This document shows, piece by piece, positions 56,600 to 64,000 of a stretch of DNA of 64,000 nucleotides (position 1 is the stretch's first letter; the number at the start of each line of letters is the position of its first letter). The translations under genes and the position numbers were made by a program. The notes below the pieces were generated by a model, which was not told the DNA's origin, did not search any database, and was given only the letters and a program-made list of their open reading frames with translations. The stretch covers positions 121,829,925 to 121,893,924 of the forward strand of contig OX578145.1 in NCBI GenBank assembly GCA_951213105.1, written 5' to 3'. The stretch is from Amaurobius ferox (Eukaryota > Arthropoda > Arachnida > Araneae > Amaurobiidae).

Positions 56600-57181
56600 T
56601 TAGTAAACATTTTTTAAGACTGGAAATCCTACATTATTTCTTCTCATGGGTTCACTAGGTAAAAATATTAATTCACTACAATTTAATGTTTCTAAATTAG
56701 TTAAATTTTTTATACCTTCAAGGGATGTTAATTTATTTCCGTCACAATATAATTCTTTTAAATTAGTTAAATTTTTTATACCTTCAAGGGATATTAATTT
56801 ATTTCCGTCACAATATAATTTTTTTAAATTAGTTAAATTTTTTATACCTTCAAGAGATGTAATATCATTTATGCTACAATTTAATGTTTCTAAATTAGTT
56901 AAATTTTCTATACCTTCAAGGGATGTTAATTTATTTAAATCACAATATAATATTTTTAAATTAGTTAAATTTTTCATACCTTCAAGAGATGTAATATCAT
57001 TTTCGCTACAATATAATGTTTCTAAATTTATTAAATTTTTTATTTCATCAAGAGATGTTAATTTATATCCTACACAATATAATTCTTTTAAATTCGTTAA
57101 ATTTTCTATTCCTTCAAGAGAACAATTATATATAAAAATAGATTTCACTTCAGTAGGATTCTCTATATTTAAGAAAGACAT
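56600..57181 (-). CDS. Leucine-rich repeat protein (193 aa)
   Basis: Seven consecutive 22-residue leucine-rich repeats of the pattern NLTNLKELYCDGNKLTSLEG occupy roughly residues 22-175. They alternate between two sub-types (YCDGNKLTSL and NCSINDITSL), which points to duplication of a two-repeat unit. Its 66-bp unit is visible in the DNA. There is no signal peptide or membrane segment, so it is likely cytoplasmic. LRR proteins of this simple type occur in large DNA viruses and bacteria and act as binding scaffolds; the target here is unknown. It is the only minus-strand gene of the element whose ATG does not sit in a TAAATG word, and it is preceded by a 65-bp gap, perhaps its own promoter. 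It is probably accessory cargo acquired by the element. Confidence 0.85.
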   Translation of the reverse strand: MSFLNIENPTEVKSIFIYNCSLEGIENLTNLKELYCVGYKLTSLDEIKNLINLETLYCSENDITSLEGMKNLTNLKILYCDLNKLTSLEGIENLTNLETLNCSINDITSLEGIKNLTNLKKLYCDGNKLISLEGIKNLTNLKELYCDGNKLTSLEGIKNLTNLETLNCSELIFLPSEPMRRNNVGFPVLKNVY

Positions 57182-57246
57182 AGTTTTTTTTCCATACCAT
57201 TATTATATACAACATCCATTTATATAGAAACATTTTTATTAAATAT

Positions 57247-57897
57247 TTATTTATCCTCTTTGTTAGTTAATTGTCTCAAAAGATAAACACTCTCTCTCAA
57301 GACTGATTTAACTTCATATATCTCTTCAAAAATTTTCTCTTGGTAAGGTTCTATTTCATTATGACCAAACTTTTTATTTAATTCACTCATCTGTATTGCT
57401 TGTATTTTTTTCCAATAAACATTAAAAAAGTGATCAGGTAATAGTTCAAATTTATATTTAATCAAATAACAAAAATCTAATTTATGCATAAATTCTTCTA
57501 TAAAATTTTCACTAAATGTTTGATATCTAGTTATATACAACCAATTTAAATCATCTTTTAATTCTCTCATTGTATCTTCTGTAAGATTTTGAAATATTGA
57601 TACTTTATATAAATCTAAATTATCAGAAAATTTTATGATAAATTCGTTACTTAAAGTTTGATATTGAGATATGTTTACCCAATCTACTTTATCTTTACAT
57701 TTTTCAATAAAATCTTCTGATAATTTTTGATATCTAGAAATTTTAGGCCAATCATCAGGTTGAGCAAATTCTTCAATAAAAGATTCAGACAGTGTTGAAT
57801 ATTGTAAAACTAAATCCCAATTTACATGACTAATAAGATTTCTAATTACATCTTCAGATAAATTTTTTCTGGAAAATTCATTCCAATCAATATCCAT
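57247..57897 (-). CDS. Protein of ~28-residue LSEDFI...DW..ISQYQ repeats (216 aa)
   Basis: Six imperfect repeats with consensus LSEDFIEKF.DK.DW..IS.YQ fill residues ~12-165, followed by a non-repetitive C-terminal ~50 residues ending in a charged helix. Each unit contains a helix-turn-helix-like amphipathic pattern, with Trp at the DW position. Repeats of this look are found in proteins of large dsDNA viruses and some protists. I know no established function. The ATG is in TAATAAATGG, directly after the TAA of the fibre-like gene. It is probably a binding scaffold rather than an enzyme. Confidence 0.75.
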   Translation of the reverse strand: MDIDWNEFSRKNLSEDVIRNLISHVNWDLVLQYSTLSESFIEEFAQPDDWPKISRYQKLSEDFIEKCKDKVDWVNISQYQTLSNEFIIKFSDNLDLYKVSIFQNLTEDTMRELKDDLNWLYITRYQTFSENFIEEFMHKLDFCYLIKYKFELLPDHFFNVYWKKIQAIQMSELNKKFGHNEIEPYQEKIFEEIYEVKSVLRESVYLLRQLTNKEDK

Positions 57898-57900
57898 TTA

Positions 57901-58761
57901 TTAGAAAGAAATTTTTTCAATATGCATATAAGGTTTTAAAGTGTTACCATCAGATTTTATCCATAATGTAATGATATCATCACGTTTACCGTAAGCAAAA
58001 CATGTTACTGTATTTGTATTAGCATTTAAAATTTCCTTACCATTGATTTCTAGAGATATCAGTGAACTTTTATCATATATATATATATTTTCTACATATA
58101 TAGCTATATATATAGATATTTTCATATACATATCTGTAGTTAATAGCATCTCTGGGGTCAGTAATTTAGAACTCATCATATTGAAATTTACTTTTGTAAA
58201 TTTTTCATCTATAAAAATAAGATCATCTACAGTAATCCAGATATCTCTATTATCTAAATATATTTTATTGACAACATCGTTATCATTTTCAGGTTCAGAA
58301 ACATTTGTAATTATTTTATTTTTTGCATCAAATTTATCATTCTGTAATATTAACGAATTTTTTTCAAAATATCTTTTATTCACAACATTTTTTTCATCTT
58401 TAGGATCTGCAACATTTCCTATTCTTTTTCCTTTCGCATCAAAAGCTTTTCCTTCTGAAGAATGTAAAGTTGTATCATTTAATTCTTTTATTCTCTTGCC
58501 TGTTTCTTCAGTAAAGGTTAAAAAACCCTCATCATATTTAGTTTTTATAAGATCTCTCAATTCATGATGATTATTCTCTATTTTATTCAAAACAAAACTT
58601 TTAGTGGTTAAATCTAAATCATCTATAGGATTTTCACAATTTTTTAAAATTCTATTTTCCATATCATAATTTCCATCATTCATTAATTTAAAACCTATAC
58701 CTGGAGGTCCAATAGGTCCTTCTTTCATTCGATCATCATAAGGTGGATAATAAGCACTCAT
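57901..58761 (-). CDS. Fibre-like attachment protein candidate (286 aa)
   Basis: The Tyr/Pro-rich N-terminus is followed by a short collagen-like GPIGPPGIG at residues 15-23. Three copies of a tail-fibre-type repeat follow (about residues 32-58, 107-132 and 143-168) with the pattern FDAKGKRIGNVADP then NVVNKRYF. Such repeats end with an Asn-Lys-x-Tyr signature and build trimeric shafts in phage and viral fibres. The last ~115 residues (from about 170) are beta-rich and could be a C-terminal knob. The gene lies just downstream of the capsid protein gene. Placement and architecture suggest a trimeric spike, analogous but not evidently homologous to adenovirus fibre. Function is inferred. Confidence 0.65.
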   Translation of the reverse strand: MSAYYPPYDDRMKEGPIGPPGIGFKLMNDGNYDMENRILKNCENPIDDLDLTTKSFVLNKIENNHHELRDLIKTKYDEGFLTFTEETGKRIKELNDTTLHSSEGKAFDAKGKRIGNVADPKDEKNVVNKRYFEKNSLILQNDKFDAKNKIITNVSEPENDNDVVNKIYLDNRDIWITVDDLIFIDEKFTKVNFNMMSSKLLTPEMLLTTDMYMKISIYIAIYVENIYIYDKSSLISLEINGKEILNANTNTVTCFAYGKRDDIITLWIKSDGNTLKPYMHIEKISF

Positions 58762-58771
58762 TTATTTAATT

Positions 58772-60104
58772 TTAAGATTTTAAACTCTTAACCATTGTTA
58801 TAGTTTTATTTTTTAAATTTATAAAACATCTCTTTCTTTCTTTAAAAATAAAATAAAACTTATATTCCTTTTGACTATTCGTTATCCAATTAAATTCAAT
58901 ATCTAAATTATTTAAATCGGTATAGTTTTCATGATTTGATGAGTCAAAAGGAAAAATAGGATACAGTTTACCAAAATTCTCCTTATTTATCAAAGGTCCT
59001 GTTTCTGTATTATTATCGTAAAATCCTTCATGTAAAAGAGCTTCATACACTCGAATATAATCTTTATTGGTAAAATTTGTTTTATAACGCATAAGAGGAA
59101 CTTGTTTATTATTAATCATCAACCAGCATTCTGCCATATCTATATGATCAAATATCATATTATTTTTTTCATAATTATTATCTCTTTCAACATATTGAGG
59201 AATAACATAGACACTTAAAACTTCATCTGATGCTGTTGTTGCTGTCACAGATCCGCTGTTGCTTCTAAGGGCCTACCATCTTAAATCTATGTCGATCCCA
59301 ATTTACCTCTATATCTTTATCAGATAGATATGATTCCAGAAACAAACTTTCTGCAGAATTTTTTAATTCTATATAAGGTAAATGCAAGGTTAAACCTTCA
59401 ACTACTACCTTATAATTTTCGTTTCTTATATTAGTATATATCATATTTTTATTTTCATTTCTTTGAATTTCTATTTTCACTTCAAAACCTGAAATTATCT
59501 TTTCATATTCTCTAAAGAAATCGATTATATCTTTTAAAGGTGTCCATATTTTAATGACACTGCTATCTTTCGTTAGTTTCCATCTCTTTACAAATCCTTC
59601 ATTATAATCTTTATTCATTTTCAAATTATTAAAAAATTCAGTTATTTTAGTAGTATCTTCTAAAGTACCATCATATTTGAACTCATTACGGTCAGATGAA
59701 TCAGATGTATCTAGATAAAAAAATTCATTTTGAGCTTGTGATGTTACATAATCAGGAGTATAATGAATTAATCTTAAAACATGATTCATGATTGAAAAAT
59801 TTGACTGTGTATTTGATTCAATTTCAGTATCTCCTATATGTACTTTTAAAGTTTTGATAAAACCTCCACCATTTACCAGACTCACATTTTCGTTTCCAAT
59901 GGATGATTTATCATTTTTTGTAATTTTTAATTTTAGTTCAAGATATCCTCTAGAATATAAAATTTTTGCTTTAGTATCATTAATATGAAAAACATAGGTG
60001 GCATTCTCATCTGAACTATGTTCTTTTGGATGAATTTCTCTTAATTCATAACTTTTAATGTGATCATTATAATAATAACGAGTATCACTTAAATCATAAA
60101 TCAT
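58772..60104 (-). pseudogene. Major capsid protein (double jelly-roll, F54H12.2-like), one frameshift
   Basis: Two frames cover one protein: 60104-59265 (279 codons from ATG in TAAATAAATGA) and 59248-58772 (158 codons). The second frame opens just after a stop that overlaps the end of the first, so a single indel near 59250-59275 splits it; no ATG opens the second part (it begins at a GTG). Recognisable features are the N-terminal region with HINDTKAKILYSRGYLELKL, the GGGFIKTLKVHIGDTEIE segment, and HFxLRLIHYTPDYV-like spacing. This matches the capsid-type proteins annotated F54H12.2-like in invertebrate Polinton elements. Combined length is about 440 residues. It would form the hexon trimers of the icosahedral shell. 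Confidence 0.75.
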
Positions 60105-60224
60105 TTATTTAGGAAGAATTTTTAAACCACCTCCTTTCTTTTTCATAGAAAATATTACATTTAATATATTCTTAGGTTTCAATAAAACCTTTAAAAATCC
60201 TTGTATTTTTTTACTTTTTCTCAT
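60105..60224 (-). CDS. 39-codon basic peptide gene
   Basis: ATG at 60224 lies in TAAATAAATGAG, four bases after the penton-like stop. The stop TAA at 60105-60107 is followed directly by the capsid protein ATG. The product is very basic, beginning MRKSKKIQGFLKV, with a later MKKKGGGLK stretch. It carries exactly the same start motif and packing as its neighbours, which argues that it is a real gene. Small basic proteins in such elements can be core or minor capsid peptides (compare adenovirus X), but no homology is claimed. Confidence 0.6.
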   Translation of the reverse strand: MRKSKKIQGFLKVLLKPKNILNVIFSMKKKGGGLKILPK

Positions 60225-60228
60225 TTAT

Positions 60229-60921
60229 TTAAGAAGAAATAAAATTAAATTCTACAGCTCCTTTATTTAAATCTATTAATTCACCTTTTTGATTAGTAAT
60301 CCTCATTTTTATTCTTTCAACAGGATCTACTTTAACAGGAAAAAATATCCAATTATTAAATTCTTTTGAAATTATACTACCTGGAGGATTTTTATTAGTG
60401 AAAGAATATATAACTTCTGAATTATATTGATTTATTAAAGATCCTTTTACAACATCACAGTGAATATAAATATTATCATTTCCATTAGATATATCAGCAA
60501 TATGTTCACCTTCAACCTCTGTTTCTTCATCATAACTTCCATATGTAGGATTTAAAAAGCCTATAATTTTATGAAAGTTACTTTTTGTAAAATCTATTAT
60601 CCAACCATTTTTCAGTTTAATAGATATTCTTTGTATTGCTTCAATAATACCAAATTTGACAGGTGGATCCTCACCGAATATTTTCATCATATACTCATTT
60701 AATCCTCTTATAGTATAATTACCATTTGAGATAGTAATTGTTATATCTGTGTCTAATGTATACAATCTAAATTTGTTATTTCCATAATTCTTACTTATAT
60801 TAAACCAGGAAACTTCCATAGAGAATGAGTGTAAAGCTAATTTTTTTATTTTAAGAGGTGTAATAAAATTTACAGTAAATTCTTCTGATTTCTCATGACC
60901 TTCAGATTTTAATTTTATCAT
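60229..60921 (-). CDS. Penton-like minor capsid protein (230 aa)
   Basis: The sequence is beta-rich with IKKLALHSFSMEVSWFN near residue 27, ITISNGNYTIRGLNEY near 75, and a C-terminal RMRITNQKGELIDLN near 205. This pattern, an SxxxxWxNI strand pair followed by a G.Y....LN helix and a final D..G..IDL strand, fits the single-jelly-roll vertex (penton) proteins encoded between protease and capsid genes in invertebrate Polintons. The start overlaps the stop of the protease C-terminal frame (ATGA), inside TATAAATGA. It is intact. It would occupy the fivefold vertices and anchor the fibre-like protein. Confidence 0.65.
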   Translation of the reverse strand: MIKLKSEGHEKSEEFTVNFITPLKIKKLALHSFSMEVSWFNISKNYGNNKFRLYTLDTDITITISNGNYTIRGLNEYMMKIFGEDPPVKFGIIEAIQRISIKLKNGWIIDFTKSNFHKIIGFLNPTYGSYDEETEVEGEHIADISNGNDNIYIHCDVVKGSLINQYNSEVIYSFTNKNPPGSIISKEFNNWIFFPVKVDPVERIKMRITNQKGELIDLNKGAVEFNFISS

Positions 60922-61731
60922 TTATACATAACAAAATTTTCATTATAGTCACTAGGTTTTTTTGTAGGAAATGATTTGAGAACATTTTTAGGTGATATAC
61001 CTTTATTCCTTTCTCTTATATATTTCATACAAAATATACCACATTTCACAGATGAAGGTTTCTGTAAAAAACTATCATTATAACCTATTTTTATTGGATG
61101 TAACAAGAAATGATTTAATATTTTTAGGAATATAGTCCTTCTTCATATTGTCATATTCACCAAACGGATCAAAATATTCCACATATTTATATTTAGCATC
61201 ATTATAATAACAAACCCAATGAGTTCCGGGACCTGTTGATACATCTAAATTAATGATTCCATTTTCAAATTTTCCTATAGTTTTAGGTAATAAATCAAAG
61301 GTAAACACACCTCTAAATCCTTTTTCATTTTTCATATTTTCTATAATCATTTTGTCGCTAATTCCCACTGTTGATATATTCCCTTTCCAAGTTTTTTTTT
61401 TCCCAGATCCCTTTTTTTGCACAGCTGAACTAGCTAATCCTGATAAAGCACCTGTTGCTAATGCTGGAACTGCTAATTTAGCAGCGGTTATTAAAGAGGG
61501 TATAAGTGCCGCTAGAAATGGTAAAAATCCTCCATTTTTATCTAATTGAGTTTTACTGATTGTAATTCTTTTTTTATCATTAATATGATTAATTTGAGTT
61601 TTAGTTAAATACATCTCATGATTAGGAGTTTTAGATTTATCTATTTGTAATGTTACTTCTATTTTATTTTTAAAAGCTGATTTAAGTTTATTTTTCTGAC
61701 CATCACTCAAATAAACTTTATATTTTATCAT
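60918..61731 (-). pseudogene. PX-like/adenain-type cysteine protease fusion, one frameshift
   Basis: The frame 61731-61078 (ATG in TAATAAATGA) starts with a PX-like part: YLSDGQKNKLKSA, an LTKTQINHI block, then GGFLPFLAALIPSLITAAK and a short KKGSGKKK tail. Without a stop it runs into a protease with GTHWVCYY (catalytic His, about residue 170) and YFDPFG (Asp). The active-site Cys region, SVKCGIFCMKY, lies in a second frame (61106-60918), so an indel near 61090 splits the catalytic triad. Adenovirus-type proteases mature the capsid. PX-like proteins are minor capsid/core components in Polintons and are usually separate genes; here they are continuous. Confidence 0.75.
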
Positions 61732-61734
61732 TTA

Positions 61735-62493
61735 TTAACAGAGAAATTGTTTATGATATCGTTGTACATCATTATAAGTAATTTCTTTATTTTTTAATAA
61801 CATATCTATTAATAAAGTTACTTGATTATACAATTTCTTTGATTTACTTCCGTTACATATTTTTTCTGTTAAATTTGATAATACATTCAATCCTTTACCT
61901 ACCTTCATTTCTTTACTACTTCGAATCATATTTAATCTATGCATATAATTTTGCAACATATTTTCTTTATTTTTAATTTCTTTTATATCATTCTTTTTCT
62001 GGTTTAATTCCTCCTCTGAAATATTTTTAGCTCTAGAAATTGTACTTTTTAAGTTGCCTCTTTTCTTAGATAATCCTTCTTTTAACTGTTTAGCTCTTCC
62101 ATACATCTCCTCTAATTTTTCTTGATCATTTAAAAATACTGACGGTCTGTATAATTTTTCCTCTTTTAAATATTTTAAATTTAAATTTTGATCGATATCA
62201 TAAGTATAAGATACTAATTCTTTCACAGCTTCAATAGGTTCTTCTATAGATGGAAATGTAATATTTTCTACAACATTTTGAATACTTTTCACAATATCTT
62301 TATTTGATTTTTCATATTTTTCAATTTCTTGAGTGATTGGTTTATGAAATTCTTCTAAGGTTTTTTGAATACCTATTTTTTCTTTTAGTTGATTTTCATT
62401 ATTCTTTCTTATTTCTTTTTCTATTTTTACTATTTTAATTGAATCTTTTATTTGCTTTAAAAACTTGTGTTTCCGTTCTTTTTCTAAGTTCAT
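61735..62493 (-). CDS. Coiled-coil virion-module protein (252 aa)
   Basis: It is rich in Lys, Glu, Asn and Ile. Long heptad-like stretches (residues 1-60 and 130-190) predict coiled coils. The C-terminal part is more conserved in look (GKGLNVLSNLTEKI, then LYNQVTLLIDMLL and NDVQRYHKQFL). It is the first gene of the minus-strand block, its ATG 56 bp from the divergent ATPase gene and inside a TAAATGAA word. Proteins of similar size and place occur in invertebrate Polinton-like elements as unnamed products. A structural or scaffold role is plausible but unproven. Confidence 0.65.
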   Translation of the reverse strand: MNLEKERKHKFLKQIKDSIKIVKIEKEIRKNNENQLKEKIGIQKTLEEFHKPITQEIEKYEKSNKDIVKSIQNVVENITFPSIEEPIEAVKELVSYTYDIDQNLNLKYLKEEKLYRPSVFLNDQEKLEEMYGRAKQLKEGLSKKRGNLKSTISRAKNISEEELNQKKNDIKEIKNKENMLQNYMHRLNMIRSSKEMKVGKGLNVLSNLTEKICNGSKSKKLYNQVTLLIDMLLKNKEITYNDVQRYHKQFLC

Positions 62494-62549
62494 TTACATA
62501 ATATTAATTTTTTTACCGCAGCAAATTTTATTTTTACTGCTAGTAAATT
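62494..62549. promoter_or_regulatory. Divergent intergenic promoter region
   Basis: 56 bp separate the starts of the two gene blocks, so both must be transcribed from here or from within the neighbouring genes. It contains AATATTAATTTTTTT and an imperfect palindrome TTTTTACTGCTAGTAAA next to the ATPase start. No classical TATA spacing can be assigned. Confidence 0.5.
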
Positions 62550-63269
62550 ATGATAAAAATTAAAGATTACACAGAACCAGAAGAATTACCTGATCCTAAA
62601 CAACATCCTTTGCTACCTAAACATCCATTTAGATTGCTTATAGTAGGATCTTCAGGTTCAGGTAAAACAAATTTACTGTTAAATTTGATTTATGATTTAT
62701 TATTTTTTAATACATTATATATATGTGCAAAAGATTTATACGAACCTAAATATTCTAAATTACAAGAAAAATATACATTGTTTGAAGATATAGAAAGAGA
62801 AGATATTTTGAAATGTAAGAATATAAAGAATAAGAAAAGATTATTAAAATTATATGATAAATTAAAAAAAAAAGTATTATTTTCTTCAGATCAAAATTTT
62901 ATTAATGTAGATGATTTAAATCCTACATTAAAGAATTTAGTTATTTTTGATGATTGTGTGATTGAGAAAGATCAAAAAAACATCGAAGAATTATTTATCA
63001 GAGGTAGAAAGAAAAACGCATCCTTTATTTATTTAACTCAGTCATATTTTTTAACACCTATCAATATAAGAAGGAACTGTAATTACGATATATTTTTCAC
63101 TCTACAACCAAAAGAAATTCAACAGATTATAAGAGAGATAGATGGTTTATTAAGTACTGAAGAATTCAAACAAATGTATAATAAAAGTGTTCAAGAAAAA
63201 TATGATTTTTTTATGTTAGATTTAGTGAATCCTGATATGAGATACAGGAAAGAATTTAATCCTTTATAA
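62550..63269 (+). CDS. Packaging ATPase (FtsK/A32-like, 239 aa)
   Basis: The P-loop NTPase drives genome packaging into the procapsid. Walker A is GSSGSGKT at residues 33-40, after a beta strand FRLLIV. Walker B is LVIFDD at about residues 130-136. A sensor-like FIYLTQS strand follows near residue 165 and an Arg-containing RRNC near 178. Length 239 is typical for Polinton and A32-type ATPases. It is a single intact ORF starting at ATG 62550, the only plus-strand start not in a TAAATG word (AAATTATG). The stop TAA abuts the next ATG with no gap. Confidence 0.9.
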   Translation: MIKIKDYTEPEELPDPKQHPLLPKHPFRLLIVGSSGSGKTNLLLNLIYDLLFFNTLYICAKDLYEPKYSKLQEKYTLFEDIEREDILKCKNIKNKKRLLKLYDKLKKKVLFSSDQNFINVDDLNPTLKNLVIFDDCVIEKDQKNIEELFIRGRKKNASFIYLTQSYFLTPINIRRNCNYDIFFTLQPKEIQQIIREIDGLLSTEEFKQMYNKSVQEKYDFFMLDLVNPDMRYRKEFNPL

Positions 63270-63659
63270 ATGGATGTATATTTAGAAAAAAGATTATATG
63301 TTTACAGAAAGAGTAGAAATATGTATCAAAAGATAAGTATTTCATTATCAGTAAGTAAGGTTATTCTAAGTGGAACAGGTTTATCAGCTATAGCCTTTCT
63401 ACCGCTTGCATTTTTAAGTTTATCAGTGGGTATAGTAGAAGCCATAGATCTTGCATTAAAAATAGCGGAAAGGAAAGAAGAATATAGACATTGTTATAAT
63501 TTTTATAAAGAACTCATTAATTCGTTTAAAGCTAAGGATATGACAGAAGAAGAAATTTATATGCGTGAAAAGGATTTCATAAAAAGTTTAAAATTTAATC
63601 CAGTTGAAAAATACGTAAAACAAATGCAATTGAATGGATATAAATTTCTAAATAAATAA
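63270..63659 (+). CDS. Small membrane protein of the element (129 aa)
   Basis: After a basic, Tyr-rich N-terminus comes a hydrophobic stretch (about residues 26-62) containing SAIAFLPLAFLSLSVGIV, long enough for one or two membrane helices. A charged, predicted helical C-terminal half follows. The ATG (in TTATAAATGG) follows the ATPase TAA without a spacer. Similar short proteins with one hydrophobic segment sit beside the ATPase in arthropod Polinton-like elements, with no assigned function. Membrane attachment or membrane penetration are possibilities only. Confidence 0.6.
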   Translation: MDVYLEKRLYVYRKSRNMYQKISISLSVSKVILSGTGLSAIAFLPLAFLSLSVGIVEAIDLALKIAERKEEYRHCYNFYKELINSFKAKDMTEEEIYMREKDFIKSLKFNPVEKYVKQMQLNGYKFLNK

Positions 63660-64000
63660 GTGGTTTGTAAAAAGAAAGGTGGTGATATTGTTGGATGGAT
63701 ACAAGATAAAGTAAATCCTCCAGAATTACATTTACCAGGATATCAATATTGTGGTCCATTTACAAAATTAGAAAAAAGATTAAAAAGAGGTGATCCTGGA
63801 ATAAATAGAGTTGATAAAGCATGTAAAAAACATGATATTGAATATAATAAAACAAAAGATACAAAACAGAGACATGTTGCTGATCAAGAATTAATAGACG
63901 ATTTAAATGCTATACAAGATCCAACATTTCGAGAAAGATTAGATAGAGGAATTATTAAACCTATTATTAAAGCTAAAAAAACTTTTGGATTAGGTATTTC
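63660..64000 (+). CDS. Parvovirus VP1-type phospholipase A2 domain protein, partial, start codon GTG
   Basis: The frame follows the previous stop directly and runs off the window. It carries the VP1-type PLA2 signature: a calcium-loop YCGP at residues 30-33, then a GDP..N motif, and the catalytic helix DKACKKHDIEY with His58-Asp59. Such domains help virions cross endosomal membranes in parvoviruses and occur in several adintovirus-like elements. The first codon is GTG within AATAAGTGG, where the neighbours have AATAAATGG. No in-frame ATG precedes or lies within the visible part of the domain, so this copy probably lost its start by one substitution. The domain residues themselves look intact. 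Confidence 0.8.
   Translation, partial: MVCKKKGGDIVGWIQDKVNPPELHLPGYQYCGPFTKLEKRLKRGDPGINRVDKACKKHDIEYNKTKDTKQRHVADQELIDDLNAIQDPTFRERLDRGIIKPIIKAKKTFGLGI

Larger units (their letters stand above)
56366..64000. mobile_element. Polinton (Maverick)/adintovirus-like endogenous dsDNA element, left part
   Basis: Eleven or twelve tightly packed genes in two divergent blocks (minus 62493 to 56366, plus from 62550) form a complete virion-assembly set: FtsK/A32-type packaging ATPase, adenain-type protease, double-jelly-roll capsid protein, penton-like protein and VP1-type phospholipase A2, plus fibre-like and repeat proteins. This combination defines Polinton/adintovirus-type elements of animals. PolB and integrase are expected beyond 64000. 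Frame breaks in at least two genes show decay. Confidence 0.88.

Noticed and set aside
56646..57227. 193-codon plus-strand ORF opposite the LRR gene
   Set aside because: It is an exact-length shadow of the 66-bp repeat array. The minus strand shows a clear LRR consensus and fits the gene order.
58043..58567. 174-codon plus-strand ORF opposite the fibre-like gene
   Set aside because: It is an antisense shadow in AT-rich DNA with no motif. The minus frame has the structured repeats.

Overview
The window looks like a stretch of arthropod, most probably spider (Araneae), nuclear DNA. It is AT-rich and gene-poor. It is packed with animal-type transposons: BEL/Pao, Tc1, mariner, Mutator-like, a non-LTR ORF1 and a Polinton-like element. 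It also carries three copies of a long single-exon gene family that I associate with orb-weaver genomes (an inference from memory, not from a search). No intron-bearing conserved host gene was recognised.

Layout. 1-2.48 kb holds a DDE transposase fragment and interspersed repeats. 2.48-8.79 kb and 22.29-29.04 kb are two copies of one segmental duplication, each centred on an ~800-codon intact ORF on the minus strand (3417-5825 and 23232-25631). Between them lie repeat debris, an (AT)n tract, a third partial copy of the duplication's distal flank (12.5-14.26 kb) and a complete BEL/Pao LTR retrotransposon (16304-21861, minus strand, 153-bp LTRs, 5-bp target duplication). The retrotransposon is broken by stops and frameshifts and is nested in an older repeat. 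29-37 kb contains repeat modules, a Mutator-like remnant abutting a 5S-rRNA-derived segment, a 730-bp inverted-repeat element and a deleted Tc1 copy. A third, more diverged family member lies at 37156-39495. 40-53 kb is mostly repeats: a nearly intact Tc1 (DD36E spacing), a decayed mariner, a probable solo LTR, duplicated unidentified coding remnants and a GC-rich hairpin-rich cluster. 53.1-55.6 kb is a decayed ORF1-only non-LTR element.

The most interesting part is 56.37-64.0 kb, the left ~7.6 kb of a Polinton/adintovirus-like dsDNA element that runs off the right edge. It has a virion module: packaging ATPase, adenain-type protease fused to a PX-like region, double-jelly-roll major capsid protein, penton-like protein, a fibre-like protein, a VP1-type phospholipase A2, a membrane protein, a coiled-coil protein, a 39-codon basic ORF, two repeat proteins and a small OB-like protein. 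Genes are packed stop-to-start, and nearly every start codon lies in a TAAATG motif shared with the upstream stop codon. Frameshifts in the capsid and protease genes and a GTG in place of ATG for the phospholipase indicate an endogenised, decaying copy. DNA polymerase B and integrase, expected in such elements, are not in the window.

A second notable signal is a 58-64-bp dispersed element present three times (30358, 44780, 46306). Each copy is flanked by perfect target duplications of differing length (15, 10 and 14 bp), as expected for retroposition of an unusually short RNA with a predicted hairpin.
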